Position numbers and translations under genes: made by a program. A stretch of DNA of 64,000 nt from Phoronis australis (Eukaryota; Phoronida; Phoronidae), in assembly GCA_002633005.1 (NCBI GenBank), contig NMRA01000104.1, forward strand, positions 140,917 to 204,916, in the 5' to 3' direction. Shown one piece after another: positions 22,200 through 35,418 of this stretch (the stretch's first letter is position 1; each line of letters opens with the position of its first letter). The notes under the pieces are model-generated. The model was not told the origin of the DNA and ran no database searches. It saw only the letters and a list, made by a program, of their open reading frames with translations.

Positions 22200-22503
22200 C
22201 AGTGGCGGGTTGGGGGGGGGGNTAGCCCCCCTAAAATACTCCCAGACCAGATACCATTTGGAAGTTCTGGGTGCGAATTGCTGACTAGCGCATGTGCGCA
22301 CCCAAGGGGGGGGGGGTGCACAATGCATACGCCTTGAACAAACCCTGTTTACCCGTTTTGCTTAGTAATAAGGTCCACAAACCTAGAAATTTGAAAATTC
22401 GAGACTCCTGCATCCCTTAGTCTGAGCGCACGCATGTAGCAAAATTCGGCTGGTTATTCCTGTGACCTGCTCCCCCCAACTCAAAAGCCTGGATCCGCCC
22501 CTG
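22200..22503. mobile_element. GC-capped MITE (GGCGGATCC family), inverted copy, with internal gap
   Basis: Left CAGTGGCGGGTTGGGG; right inverse CAGGGGCGGATCCAGGCTTT, which matches the left end of 12636-12795. The internal GGGTGCGAATT-CTGAC is also shared. A single N at 22222 interrupts a poly-G run, so true length is unknown. Flanks (GTTATTAG/TTAGTTAG) match only 5 of 8. Confidence 0.65.
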
Positions 22504-25194
22504 TTAGTTAGGGCTCAGTTCAGTTCTGGAACCCATGAGTTACCACTCAGTGGACCCACACGGCAGAGTGCGGACACCCGGCAGGCACCTCGTTCTATAC
22601 AGTATTGAGGAAGTAGACTTTTAAGTGCCTTGATTGTACATGCGGGTCAGTGCTAGTTGTGTTCCGGTGTCTGCACAGTGGGTGTGGCTCCTGGGGACCT
22701 ATAGTAAGGAGGCCAAACATTGAACTACTAAATTAGACGATGTACGGACCAAAACTAATTTAGCCACACTGAGCACTTGGAATCGAATGACCCCGACATC
22801 ATTGCACTCGCCTCATGAACTGATGCGGATGCCGCCAGTATATAAACAAGGACCCAACAATATTCAAAACTTCGAGGTACCACAAAAGAGAATCCATGTA
22901 AAGAGTACATGCCACCATCAATAGTCAAGACGGACAAAATGCAACCTGGGCTGGGTCTTACAGAATCCTAAACATCTGATGTTGGGGCCATGATTCAGGG
23001 GGTAAAAAGCCATAGCTAAATATCTGACACAAAAATAATGCCCGGCTGTAAAAGCCACACTTGTATTTGGTTACCGGTGCTAAAAAGTGCTTGAAAGTCC
23101 CGATTGGCATCATCCACCGCCGTCGGCCCAACTCTAATAGTCTTAGATATCGACATCGATGTATTTATTTATTAGAAAATATTTATATATATTTATATAT
23201 TTATTAGAAAATCACCACTGCCGGGTGATGATATAAACTTGCGCACGTCATTTGAATGTATGCAGGGAACATCGATTTACTGTATTGCAATGTTTCGTAC
23301 TATGTTGTATTGACATTTTGCTTGTAATTTGACAAGTGGCTAAACTTCAAAAAATAATCCACAAACCGCTTTTTTCAGTCGTAAAAGCGATAATATCCAT
23401 TTACTAACAACCTACACAGCGACAGTTTTCATAGTGTTCACGGGCTGTACATCTCTTGAATAAAAAGTGTCACAGTATTATTTTTTTGCTGATTTCATCC
23501 ATTCATTTATACCTGACATACCTGTTATACCTGTTTATCGTCTGCGTATTTTCTGGGGAATTTCATAAGCAGTATACGACGTTGAATTGACGACTTTTGT
23601 TGCATAAACCTTGAAACATACAATGGACGATTTCATTGTTGGTTGGCGTCAAAAACCTTGCTAAAATAGACTATTGCCAAGGAAAAAGCAGCTATTCACG
23701 TGCATAGGCGTATCTGGACTTGGCTGCTCAGGTGCGCATATGAGGTAAATTTACCGAACATAGGTTCAGCACTGAGATTTTTTCTTCCCCCGTAGCAATC
23801 AAATTCACACACCGGGTCGCCACCGAACTCCCCTCTCCCGTCGTCACCATATATATATATACCCTTGCTCGTTTTCTCACTGTATACGGTGGGATAAATT
23901 CGTTTTGGTTTGCCCTAATTTTCAACAGTCTGCTCGAACCGGAGTGGACCTCCCCTCAAATACGCCGTCGTGTATTACGATCTTAGCATTTATTTCCTGT
24001 GATAAAAGTCGATCGTGCTACTACAAAGGAATTCAAATTTGCAATTATTCCCGCATAGCGGAATGGGCAGAAATGTGATAATTAAAAGTTCCAGTCCGTA
24101 GCTGTTTTGAATGCAAATAAACGCCTACTTTCGATCAATGCTAGCTAGCATGACAAGCATCTGATAAGCGAGGCAACAATTCGTCTTCGAAAACTTTTTA
24201 AACATTATTGTGCGTGGTTATCTTACCCTCATAAATACCACGAGCTGTTTGGATTGATAACGCTGACCCTTATCTCAGCGAAGGTTTGTAATCTTAAAGT
24301 GTTCTGATGCATACCTAATCCTTTCAGTTTATTAAATGTCAAAGTTGTTAGTTACCTGGCTCGTTCATACCTTCGTCCCTCTCACGTAGGTACTCAACAT
24401 TTTGTTGTTACTGAATTGTGTTAACAATCGATGTTTTCTCGTGTAATTACTGTGCGTGTTTCCACTCGTTGTCTACAATTACCTGTATTCTGCTTTGCCG
24501 GTTTTTAGGCTGAGTTTTTCATGTTTTTTCGTTACTGTGTTCCCGCTATCAACTTTAACAACAAGCTGTCGAAGGATTCTGTAAGAACAGTGCTGGTACT
24601 TCAGATATTTGGCCCAGACGCAAAAAAACTTACTCAATTGGTTATGGTAAGCGTCCTCTGTAAGCCTAACGACACTGAGCATTTATCTTTTTTTCTTGCA
24701 TTTATGAAGTTGACATAGCCGAATGTTGTCTCACAAAAACAGTAAATATCGTCTACTGTTAGATCTGTGAAAATTAAAGAACATGTAATGCTAGTATATA
24801 TAAAGTAAAGGAGCAGCAAATGATGGCAGGCGTTTACCTAACGTGTTCAAGTTGAGCTATGGTCCTTTTTGAGACAAGCACGCCTTAATTGCTGGAAGTT
24901 ATGGTGCGTAAATGGTTTAGAAAACACAATGGAATGTATCCAACACAGGCGCATTTAGCATTCTGAGTAAGACGAAATAAAAATATAAATAGCCCAATAC
25001 AAAGACTGAAGAATGATTGTGTAGGTCTGTAGTATTCAATTTCAAATATCACCGTTGTTTAAACATTGAGAACGCGTCTGTACATAGTTGCAGGTATCTG
25101 TGTAGCAATACAGGTGTTTCATGAAGGTTGTGTTCCTTTCTTGGTCGCACGAATACTTGAAACCAAACCCGTGGGAAGATACTAACTGAATCTT
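22504..25194. other. Intergenic; AT microsatellites only
   Basis: Contains AT-rich low-complexity tracts at about 23160-23215 and 23848-23862. No ORF with coding character. The right edge may include 5' flank of the next ORF. Confidence 0.45.
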
Positions 25195-25441
25195 TTGTGT
25201 TTTCAGAATCATTAATTTCACCTAACGCTCTGAGCTGAAGTCGAATTACGCTGAGCTGGTCATTGCAGAAGCTGTTTGAAAAAAGTGACAGTAGCTGAGG
25301 TAATTAAATGTATCTCGGCCATTCCAGTGTCAGAGTCGCATCTCTCAGTGTGTTATCTGCGCCGGATATTGAGCAACCAAGCCAACCCGCCCGAGTGTGT
25401 ATGAAACATTTCTTGGTGATGTCCGCGTAACAAGAACATTG

Positions 25442-26116
25442 ATGCCAACGGAATACAACTTACCCAGAATTTTGTTCAGCGGGGAGGAGGCAAGTTGGCC
25501 GCAACATCTCTCTGAAAGTTTGCTGAAAAAGGGAGATCACGCCGACAAAATATGCTTACCGCCAACCGATGGCAAGGAGAAACGCTCAGGCGTCATTGGA
25601 AACGCGCGCTATTGTACCACGAAGAGTGTCAGCAGGGGTACAAATTTAGAGGAAAAAGGAAAGAGCAATCCCGCGAAGCTAAAACTGCCTAACATAGACC
25701 TAAATCTTGTGAATGAGACTAACACTTCTGCTTCGTCTAATTCCCTTATGCGGCCGTCACCGGGCTTCATAAATCAACAGAAATATTGCATGAGACTCAA
25801 AGGTTTCACCGTAAATGAAGTGTACAGGTCAAACAGGAGAAAGTTCTGTAGTGGAGACCCTGAGACGACAAGGCTGGTGGAGCTACCAAATCTGGACAAA
25901 ACGGTTGTGCAATGTGGTTTCAAGAAAACCATTAATGAAAGAACCACAAAGCACTCAGCAAAAAACGGAAACGAAATACCGGGCCTTATTGTGGGAAATT
26001 CTTTGGGACAAAAGTTCCAACCTCTTGGAGGAATACTATCTCCAGAGAGAATGGGGCGACTTTTGGGAACAAAAGCACCTGTGCGAATGGAAAACTGTTT
26101 CAACTTTTACATGTGA
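25442..26116 (+). CDS. Single-exon ORF A, unknown protein (224 aa)
   Basis: ATG at 25442 (MPTEYNLPRILFSGEE) to stop at 26116. The frame is open from 25373 but has no earlier ATG. The product is basic and Ser/Thr/Asn-rich, with no signal peptide or membrane helix and no recognised domain. Short Leu-Pro-x-hydrophobic motifs recur: YNLPRIL, LKLPNIDLNLV, VELPNLDKTVV. A good acceptor, CTTTTGTGTTTTCAG (ending about 25206), suggests a spliced 5' UTR. Two more intronless ORFs with similar composition and motifs follow on the same strand (30030, 35870). It could be a lineage-restricted gene or a chance long frame. Length and composition favour a gene moderately. Confidence 0.5.
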   Translation: MPTEYNLPRILFSGEEASWPQHLSESLLKKGDHADKICLPPTDGKEKRSGVIGNARYCTTKSVSRGTNLEEKGKSNPAKLKLPNIDLNLVNETNTSASSNSLMRPSPGFINQQKYCMRLKGFTVNEVYRSNRRKFCSGDPETTRLVELPNLDKTVVQCGFKKTINERTTKHSAKNGNEIPGLIVGNSLGQKFQPLGGILSPERMGRLLGTKAPVRMENCFNFYM

Positions 26117-28950
26117 TAAATGGAAAATGAAGAGCCAAGGATTTTACGGTGGGAACAAAAGCGTGATACAACCCGTCCTTACACTTTTGGAGTTGAATAC
26201 TGGAGCCAGACTCGACATAAAGCGGTAACGACGGAACTGTTTCCGCCACGGTTCGAAATAATAACTTAGTCTGTCGATTTAGTGGTAGTGGAATTCGATT
26301 TTTAACAAGTCGATTTTTACGAGAAATACCCTGATGGCACGTGACATTTAGTAGCTTCTGCATGCATTCATGAGGGACTTCAAATCGGCACGGCAGTCAC
26401 CATGGTGACGAGACCGTCTCCGTCAAGAGTCCGGTCACATAAAATTGCAAAACATGTTGTGTGATCAACTTTTCGTGAGACCGCTCAAAAATAGTTCGGC
26501 AAAGATTGACGAGGCAATCAACGAGATAGGGGAACCAAAAATGGAGACCAGTTATCAAAAGCATAAATTGGCAATACCTTCGATAGCAGATGACATGCTT
26601 TTTAGAATCTGAAAACACTTCACGTGGAGATAATCTGACTGGATATCAGAAAGATGATGCACACTGCTGCTGGTTTAAAAAGAAAATGGATGTTTAATAG
26701 TCCCATGCAACGCCATCTTTACAAAGCGTTGTTTTGGTTCATGCGAATTTTGCGTTGGAACCTGTTGACCAGTGGTTGCCGTAAACGCTTATGAGATAAC
26801 GTGATCAAAAACCCACTGAGCCCTAGCATTGCTTTCATTGTGCGTTGGACTTTAAGATTGTAGGCCTATTTCGCCCTGTTTAACTGGCTGGGTATGTGTT
26901 TTTCATCTTTATCAACGCTGTCGGAATTTTCTGATAATGAAATTATTTCATTCACATGCGGCTCGTATTTATCCAAAATATTCTCACTCGACGATTGTCT
27001 GATTCGTCATACCTGTTTGCCAGTGACACACAATCAAGCGAGTCAATCACGGGCAAAAGGGAGAGATACCTCTCATTCATTTTCAGCTTGGCGGCGTTGA
27101 ACACAGCAGTCGGAGAAGTAAAATTCTTCTTATCATTGGCACCTTAATTGTTTACATTCACAAGACTCGCAAAAGTTAAATAGTTTGCAAGTAGGTCTTC
27201 AAAGCCTCATGAATATCCCCATTGTTTGGGTTTTTAGTACAGTAAGTATATACGAGTCAGTGACATCGCATTACATTGGCCAAAAACACGACAATGAGAG
27301 ATTAGCAGATTAGATTAAATCTGGTGAGACTTCATTCGCATCCGAGGCACGCATAGTTCTGTCGTACTGGGCACTTCATTTCCCTGGCTCAAATGTTCAC
27401 ATTGTTGACAGAATAAACAGTAATTTGAGGTCAGAAAAAAACTCACTTTGTTATTTACTAAACATTCAAATGTTGGAGAAGTGAGCGTTTTGTCATCCTT
27501 GTGGACTCGTTGTCACGGTGATGTCAAGGGTCTAGGATCCAATTTCCGAACTCAGACAGCTCGACTTAGCCTCAGACTGAAAGCGCTATAAAGTCACCAC
27601 CCGTGGGAAAATGATTTATTCCAGTTAAACTATATGAAATTTTCTTAAATAATCCTTTAGCGGAAAGAACAGGACTCTGTTTCATGAAAGCTGAAGTCTC
27701 AAGTTTGGTTGTTGGCCTGACGTCAACATCATTATTCAACGAGCCAGGGTCCAGTTTCATTAAAGTTATACGCCGTATAACAACAATGACGTCGCATTAT
27801 CACTCGTCACAATTGTTGAACAATAAACCTGACGTCATGCAACAATCAAACTTATCCAGGGGATAATTTTGAAGTTTTACGTTACCCAGCCTAGGAGTGT
27901 ACTGCACAAGGGCAACGTGACGTGATGGAATGATAACATTGTTATTTCGGTCTAAGTTAAGCCGGACTAAAATAGTTTCATGAAACGGGGTCCACATGTG
28001 ATTTCTAGGTTTGAAAAGAACCGACGTTATTCCCTGAGACCAGTGCCTACAAAATTTACCGCGGCGTGTCATTATATTTGCCAAGCTGAGTTTCGAGCAC
28101 TTATGAAATGTGACAGTTTTTTTGCAAGACCAATAGTAGTTGAGGCCAAATTCTTAACGATAAAGGTGCTAAACCCGTGCGTGGCGAATAAGATGGCTGA
28201 AATTTAAAACTGAACGATTTTTAGTATTTAATGAAACAAAAATAATGTTTAACCGGGTTTAAAAAAATCCTTCTTGCATTCTCTAACAATAACCTGGGGA
28301 CGAATTAAATAGTGACCTCACTGGAAAATCTGATCCGCTGTTATTGTTAGACTATTCAAGGACACGTTTGCCATTTTTGTACGATGAAAGGTCGTCGTTT
28401 GCCTTTGATTTGGACAGATTAATTGGGAGTTGCCGAGGCATATTATCCCCTTCACCGTTTAATGTGAGTGAAATTCGGTCTTTTCAGCCGTCAAGCTGGC
28501 ACCGTATCATTCTCACGCGCTACTCACATCACTGGAGTGGAAAAATATACGTAGTTCGCATTTTTTAAAAATGCGTACTGATTTATTTTGTTCGCATGCG
28601 GAAGGAAGGCAACCGATGAAAATAAGATGACTAACTTGTAAAATTAATTCCCTGCAGAGATGGTAACAGAAACATGATTACTTTTCAAACAACCATTTCT
28701 GTAAAATAATTAAGTCTTGCTTAAGTAAAAGTGCAAAGTTTTTGGAAACAAGTTCTAGTTACCGAGATAATTTCTATAAATAATTTCTAGACTGTGGTGC
28801 ACTCATAATTACTTGCCTAAACCTTTTTTCAGCAAATTGGATCGTAAGAGCAAACTTTCGCGAAACAGACCCCGGGATATTTCGCCAATGACAATAGCGC
28901 CCTCTCGTGAATTGAAAACAAGAAAGTCAGACAGAGAATGATACACATGC
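26117..28950. other. Intergenic, nothing recognised
   Basis: Many short frames on both strands without domain, splice context or repeat structure. A 74-codon ATG frame at 28344 is not supported further. Confidence 0.4.
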
Positions 28951-29041
28951 ACGTACCCAGCCTAAAAAATGTGGGGCTCGAATTTTGGGAATATGAACCT
29001 TTTACTAAGATTCACGGGATACGTTCAGAGATATGAATTGA
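28951..29041 (+). repeat. ~90-bp dispersed repeat, copy A
   Basis: From ACGTACCCAGCCTAAAAAAT through GGGGCTCGAATTTTGGGAA and CCTTTTACTAAG to AGAGATATGAAT. The same order of blocks occurs at 40985-41073, about 85% similar by eye. No transposon ends seen. Confidence 0.6.
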
Positions 29042-30029
29042 GCATCACCGAATTTTGGAAGTTCCTGCATTTTTAGTGAACTTTTGTCTCGTTTTCCTCT
29101 TTTTTCGGAGTTTTTGTTTCTCTGAGGCGGACCTTTTTGCCTACTTTATCAAATGGGTGCGTACATGCGGTAAAAAATCTCATTATTTATGGCGAAAGGG
29201 TCGTTTCTTTTCAGTGAGTTTTTAACACCATCGATTCACGTATTGCCCGCTCCAGCCTAATTTTGCTTTGTTTGACGATGCGGGACAAGAGATCGATCGT
29301 TGAAGTTGTGTCTACTCCGTAATAATGTTACGTTTGCTTTAGGGAATAGTCAAACGTTTGTGCCGGTTTGAGTTTAATTCAATTCCTATTGATTCCGCTT
29401 TAGTAACAACGTCACACTTATTGGACTCAATTTCTAAAGAGCGGTATTGTGAATAAATTAGCTTTTGAAATCGTATATTCATCACAACACTAGTGACTGA
29501 TTCTTGATACAAACCAGGTTAAATATTGTTTAAAATGTTTATTTTGTATAGTTAGTTCACAAAAGGCATTCATTTGACAAAACAGTCTAAATAAACCAGG
29601 TTGACGAACATAAACCATGACGTGACGTGTGTCGTGTGTCTACCGACTACGTCCGGATGCGACTGAGCATACGGTGGAGGTTACTCTAACGCATGCAGGG
29701 CAGATGGGAAAAGACGCGTAGGCAACTGGTCATCCGAGCTGTGTATTTTAGCGAAGAGGTAGAACATGATGGATGTTGTCACGGAAACCTGAATTGAGCA
29801 ATCTCACCATTCCCAGCCGAATCATTGGTTCTCGTGAAGGCATACAGTTTTACTAGTTCTTCGAAGTGCTGCAAAGACTTACGGATTAGATCAAGTTGTT
29901 TGGGCAAGCAACGCATATGTTTGAGTAGAGGAGGCCTATTACTCAAACACGTACGTCTTAGAAACGCTTGCCCTGGTGTTGGATCAGGTTGAATAACTTT
30001 TCGTACACGGAAATTCAGTTGAGATCAAA
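29042..30029. other. Intergenic, 5' flank of ORF B
   Basis: No further coding region recognised. GTGACGTG-rich motifs occur around 29620-29640. Confidence 0.4.
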
Positions 30030-30626
30030 ATGCGAGACCATCAAAGGATAAAGAAAAATATAATGGATGTCAGTGTAGTTGAAGTTAACGAGAAGATTAA
30101 GAGAGAGTGCCCTGAAGTCAGTGGCCACTGTGTCATTCAGCACAGAGTAAGGGAGTCTACGTATGTCGAAACGAGGAAGAAGCTTCTGAACCTTCGTACA
30201 TTAAAGAGATATGACATAAAGTTACCCAGTGTGCACTACTCTTCGAAGACACATCTATGGTGGACAGAATCCCACAGACAGCGATCAGCTTTTGCAAACA
30301 ATCGTTTCGCGCATGTTAAAAAACATCTCCCTGAACCGTTAAATTTGATAAGTCGTTCCGTAACTTTGCCTGAAATACAAATTCACCGCGATCGGCAGAG
30401 CGACGAAAGCGACAAAACCTATCATATGGACAGGTCATATTACGGAAGAACTTGGCCCACTGAGCAATCAAAAATAATTGTTCCAAGTAAAGACAAGACA
30501 GACATTGAGTGTTGCAAGGAAGATAAAGGGACCTTAATGGTTTGGCTTCCTTCTTTGGATAACTTACTGACCGCTAGCCGAAAACTGTTACACGGTCGAT
30601 ACGATTCTAAACTGGTTAAAAATTAA
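30030..30626 (+). CDS. Single-exon ORF B, unknown protein (198 aa)
   Basis: ATG at 30030 in good context (A at -3) to stop at 30626. Very basic and hydrophilic (MRDHQRIKKNIMDVSVVEVN at the start); no signal peptide, membrane helix or recognised domain. It repeats Leu-Pro-x-hydrophobic motifs: DIKLPSVHYSS, SVTLPEIQIHR, VWLPSLDNLL. The last closely resembles VELPNLDKTV of ORF A and IRLPTLQLYF of ORF C. Intronless, same strand as its neighbours. Likely a fast-evolving or lineage-specific gene; function unknown. Confidence 0.5.
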   Translation: MRDHQRIKKNIMDVSVVEVNEKIKRECPEVSGHCVIQHRVRESTYVETRKKLLNLRTLKRYDIKLPSVHYSSKTHLWWTESHRQRSAFANNRFAHVKKHLPEPLNLISRSVTLPEIQIHRDRQSDESDKTYHMDRSYYGRTWPTEQSKIIVPSKDKTDIECCKEDKGTLMVWLPSLDNLLTASRKLLHGRYDSKLVKN

Positions 30627-31160
30627 CTCTGAAGCTCGCGGCCAAACCCGCTTTACAACTCATGAAACAACTCTTGGTTTAGATCACATACCACCGTTAT
30701 GACGTAAGTCTCAAATTGTTTCTCAGTCAAACAGGAGGTGGTGTGAGTGCTTGGAAAGAACTGACGTTATTGTACGAGGCTGCAGCTCTACAACTTGGCT
30801 TGTGGAAGGCGGTGTCATTTCAAGTGTGACCCGAGCACAATCTCGAGAAACAACGAGATGCATGTTCTTTGCAAACAAAGAAATAACTTATCGTCTCGGA
30901 TCGTGAAAGCAATAAGTGGTCTACTAAGTTCTCTTCTTGGACGGATCACCGTGACGTCCGGTTGCCAGCCGTTTAATGTAACTGTGTTTGTCGTTAAACG
31001 TTGTGATTCATCTTATTTATTGAATAACCTACAGGTCTACTTAGTTTTAGAGCTTTGTGGTTCAAAGAGATGTTACATTCGAAAGTAAATGAAAATCTGG
31101 AGCGTTTGTTGTTTGATTTACGGTCAACGACGAATGAGAGAGCTTGAGCGTATACGACGA
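30627..31160. other. Intergenic, nothing recognised
   Basis: Short frames only. Confidence 0.4.
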
Positions 31161-31216
31161 GCACACACACACACGCACGCGCAAACGCACGCACACACGC
31201 ACACGCGCGCGCACAC
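31161..31216. repeat. CA/CG-type microsatellite ending at a gap
   Basis: ACACACACACGCACGCGCAA-type dinucleotide tract running into the N at 31217, so the true length is undetermined. Frames through it on both strands are artefacts. Confidence 0.9.
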
Positions 31217-31217
31217 N

Positions 31218-32845
31218 AAGGGTGGGCCAACAAGACTAATGTTTGCTGACATACCCGGCCGTATGAGTAATTTCTTCAACTGCAAAGTGACTTCAGCATA
31301 TACTAAATTTCATACAGTCAGGCTCCATATTTTTTGTTTAACTAATCAGCCGCCTGAACGCAAAAAGCTGTTATAGTTCAGTGTTGAACGCGGGAAATCC
31401 AAGCTATTCACCTTGCGCGTCTTGTGATCATCATGACGTCATCGTTTGACGAACCACATTTTAAATAATTGAATACATTTTCAACATTTTCCAGCCCACG
31501 ATGACACAATTAACGAGAGAAACTACAATAGAATGTTTTTTTTTGTAATCACAGGTGATGATGTTGTCATCAAACACGGGTTTAAAAGCGTTGCGTATTT
31601 TGTCAAATTTGTTACCACAAAGAAAAACATGAGAAGTTACAATAAGCCGAGATGTTGCCTAACTAGACAGACACAAAAAGTTCTTAAATCTAACGCTGTA
31701 GCCACAGACCTAGTAGAAGTGATGCAATTAATTCACGCTACACAATAACAAATACAATTTGAAAACAACGAAATTTATTTTCTTTCCAAAATCTATTATT
31801 ACCGGTACGTCACAGAAATCTTAGGCATACGTGACTGTTGATGCCTTCACCAGTGCTTAACAGGTGGCGCTGCATACAGTACGATGTTGAAGACTGACTG
31901 GGCTGTGTTTCAAGCGCCCTCACCACGGTTCATAGCAGATTATTCTTGGCGGATCGTGACAGAGTTTCGTATTTTCCCTTTAAACTCATTAGATTCCCTT
32001 TTATTTGACTGTTCACGACATAATTTTCTTGATGATTTCAGAGTGATTCTCGTATTCTCTTTTTGAAATCACTAGATTCGCTGTTCAACCACACTTTACC
32101 ATCCTCAAGATGGCGTTATTTTGACTCAGACAATTCGAAAAATCCACGGAACTTATGAAGACTGTCTGAAGGAACTACGAGAAAAAACATACGTTACAGA
32201 AAAAGGAAACCAAAAGCCAATTGCAGGTTGCTGGCTTATTAACATAAACCAACTATAAATGTTTGCTTAGAAATAAATACTTGTTGCATACGAAGCATTT
32301 GGGAATGTTGCATTCAAGTTCATCGGGTTCATCACGTCCTCGACATATATTTAAAACGACTAATAACATAAACTAACGGATGAATACAGATTTTTTGCAA
32401 AACACTCAACGGAAAGGTTGTTGCCACAGTAATAATATTAGCTAAGCATTGTGGACTGAATCTTTGCAAAAGATTTAGTAGTCAACGAGATGTATGTAAA
32501 TGATGGCGTTTTGTACTACAATGTTGACGAACTGTTCAGCGGTTAATTAAATTAAAGATGTAACAAAATATGAAGTTAGAGAATATTTTGTATAGAAAAA
32601 ATGATGAATTGACAACAACATATAAGTCTAATACTTTCACTATCTTTGTGGAGTTGTGTAAAGGATCCGTACGGACATTGAAATTATTGGATAAGACGAT
32701 TCATTTTTTCTGTAATTTAAATATTGTATGGTGACCATCCTTCAGGTCATAATTAATATGAAGCAACATTAGGTTATTATAAAAGGATATCATAGTTTCA
32801 AACGTAGGAAATGTTGAACGTTATTCAGAATATTGCAAAATCGGT
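31218..32845. other. Intergenic, nothing recognised
   Basis: AT-rich, short frames only. Confidence 0.4.
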
Positions 32846-32905
32846 TTTAGCTCCGCCAGGGATCTAGGGATTGCAGATTCGATTCCGGGCTAAGGCTGAT
32901 CTCAG
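32846..32905 (+). repeat. tRNA-like (SINE head) remnant
   Basis: TTTTAGCTCCGCCAGG resembles a Pol III A box, and GCAGATTCGATTCCGGG is close to a B box, about 25 bp apart. No cloverleaf can be closed, so this is at best a tRNA-derived SINE relic. Confidence 0.3.
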
Positions 32906-33704
32906 AAAATTACCTTTCTCGCCAATAGGAGCACTCTACTGAAAGGGCAAAGAAGGCGAGGTGATGCAAGACATTAATTTAACAATGATCATAAAACTGA
33001 TTGTAAATGAACGATTTTAAAACACGGGGCAACGAAAGGAACCTGACATTATCTTGGCAATTTTCATGATATCTGTGTGTGAAGGCTTGGTAAGAAATCT
33101 AAAATGGTTAAACACAACACACAGCGGTTCAATTAATAAATTGCTCAAATATTTTGTTATTTTCATGGGTAGGCTATGATGGCCACAGATAACTTTAGCT
33201 GACTGAGGATCAATTACTGTTCTGCTATCAAGAAGAGAAATCAGATAACAAACTAGAAAGACCAAATGTGACGTAGAATATAATTCATAGCAACTATATG
33301 AGCCAATTGTCATAGTGCTTAAGTATTTATCAAACCATTTGAAATCTCGACCTCATCTTATGCAATCTATCTCATAATTAATATTTCATTTTGTTGGATA
33401 ATTTCTGTTTAATGAATTGCTTAGCTCTTTCTAAGTATATGCATTCTCCATTATGCTTGGAATGAGGTGGTGTATCCAATCTACAACGGTTATGCATTTT
33501 TGGAGAACTCGCGTTTTCACGTTCGCGATGTTCAAATTGATGCTAAAACGAGGCATTATGTCATAAACAACACTGCACAGCAATCATTTGTGCAGCGCCA
33601 CCAAAGTGTGCAAGTGATAAATTTGAGGCCGTAGTTAGCTGAGCCTATCAGTGATTTTCAAAAGAATTGCATTATCAGCTAGGACAGTGATTTTCCGGTG
33701 TGGC

Positions 33705-33768
33705 TTCATCGCGGAATCGAACCTTCAACTCCGCTGGTCCCAGCCAACTACTCTGCTCAGTGGAGGAA
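33705..33768 (-). repeat. tRNA-like (SINE head) remnant, minus strand
   Basis: The reverse strand reads ACTGAGCAGAGTAGTTGG (A-box-like), then 22 nt later AAGGTTCGATTCCGCG (B-box match). The T-stem does not pair, so it is not a functional tRNA. Confidence 0.3.
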
Positions 33769-34974
33769 TTAAATCCAACTCAAGTGTTAGTCTGGTAAAT
33801 GAGCTAGAATTGGTTTGGTAGAGTATTTCAAGCGTATTTATCTGGTAAAGTCACCAGGTTTGATTTGAACCATAGAAGTACCCATAGTTCTGTGATTTCC
33901 GAATGTCTTGTCGAAAACGGCGAGAATAGGCGATTGGTAAAAAATTTACAAAAACAAATTTTGTTGTGTTGTAGCTTGTCTTAGAGTTCACCAATTTCCA
34001 AACGGTTTTCCTTCCTTTGAATGTCAGGTAACTAGTCTAAAATATGCATATGAACAAGTGACATTTAAAAAAACTTCCAGCATCCGCTTTTATAGCTGCA
34101 TTAATTATCGTCCAAGCCTAGTATGTAATGCAGGTGACCGACACAGAGAACGGTAACCAACGTTGAACGGCATAATTTGTTGCCCCATGCCGAGATCTAA
34201 ACTGTGGAATAGGTCTCATTGACTTGTAAATGCCTCTTATGTCGCAATGAAGCATTCAAAACGTTATGTCTTTCTTCATTGTAAACCTACTCATTAGTCG
34301 CCGCAACAGCAATAACCTTTGGAAAGTGCACAATACGTAATCAGCGTATACTCAAAGCATTATTGCCAGCGTTGACAATAGCAATCCGCAGTGCAAAACA
34401 TTCGGAACTCTTAACCGAAGGCCACAGACAGCACTCGACATTATCCAATCACTGTCATTGGTAACTGGGTGTGTTTGTAGGCTCATCCCGGTGTGACATA
34501 TGATTACTTTGTCGGCTAATCCACGTCCCGCCAGTGCATTACAACGTAACAGGCTGAAAAGGGTGGTTTAATTCCGGACTTCATCGTCATGATGGAATAA
34601 CCGAGGCAAGTAATGAAGTTTCCCTGATTTTCAAGCTTATTGTGTTCTAAACAACTGTAGAATTTGATAGATAGTTACACATTTCTTTGTCTGAAAACGA
34701 GCCGAGAAACATTGAAGTAGTTTAAAGATTTGTAGGACCCAAGGAAAATGGATAACATCGGAACATCATACCTAGCTCATACATGGCTGACCGGATTCTT
34801 ATGAAACTTTCTGACGCTATGCTTTATGAGCTGTTCTCTGAAGATATTCGTATGGTACAAGTAGGAACGACAGATCACGTGACGTGATCAACACACGGCT
34901 TGTGAGAAGTCTAATAATTCTTACTGAGATGCTATTAGGATTTATTCTTTAAATATTCCCCTTTTGCACGAATA
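33769..34974. other. Intergenic, nothing recognised
   Basis: No coding frame or repeat recognised on either strand. Confidence 0.4.
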
Positions 34975-35270
34975 AATCGAAAACGAAGCGATATTTTAGA
35001 AAACTGCAACAGCGTTTTTGAGATCGCACCTTGAACATTTGTATCAAATAAAACCGGATCAGGTAAGTGATACCGTTGTTTTGCTATCAATGTACCTTCC
35101 TTTCTTGTTAAGTTTTACTAAAAAGATATGGTAACGTGCCTCAATTAATGGCAAAATAACGAAATGTGAAAAATTAAAATTTCACTTTCACGAAATACAT
35201 ACTACAGATATTTGTTTAAAATACAGACTTGACAATAAGATCTTACGTAACCTCAAAATGCAATTTTACG
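34975..35270. mobile_element. PIF/Harbinger-type MITE, degraded copy B
   Basis: Same orientation as 13639-14134, sharing AAACTG-AA-AGC-TTTTTGAGA, TTGTTTTGCTAT, TTTTACTAAAAAGA-ATGGT and the right end TCTTACGTAACCTCAAA. The left terminus is not recognisable. Confidence 0.6.
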
Positions 35271-35418
35271 GAGCCTGAGTTGATTGGGTCCGGTGCACGT
35301 GTATGTGATTAGTCGGCCAGTTCTTTTGTCCACAGAGAAAAACACAATTTTGAGGAAATAACGACCGCTAGAGTTGTAAATCTTAACGATATCTCCGTGT
35401 CGGCGGAGACGACCTGTA

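Noticed and set aside
25774-26228. Overlapping frames on both strands at ORF A
   Set aside because: They overlap the better frame and show no domain or start context. Kept only as a reason for moderate confidence in ORF A.
30994-31376. His/Thr- or Cys/Ala/Arg-repeat proteins on both strands
   Set aside because: Translation of a CA/CG microsatellite with an unknown base; not coding.
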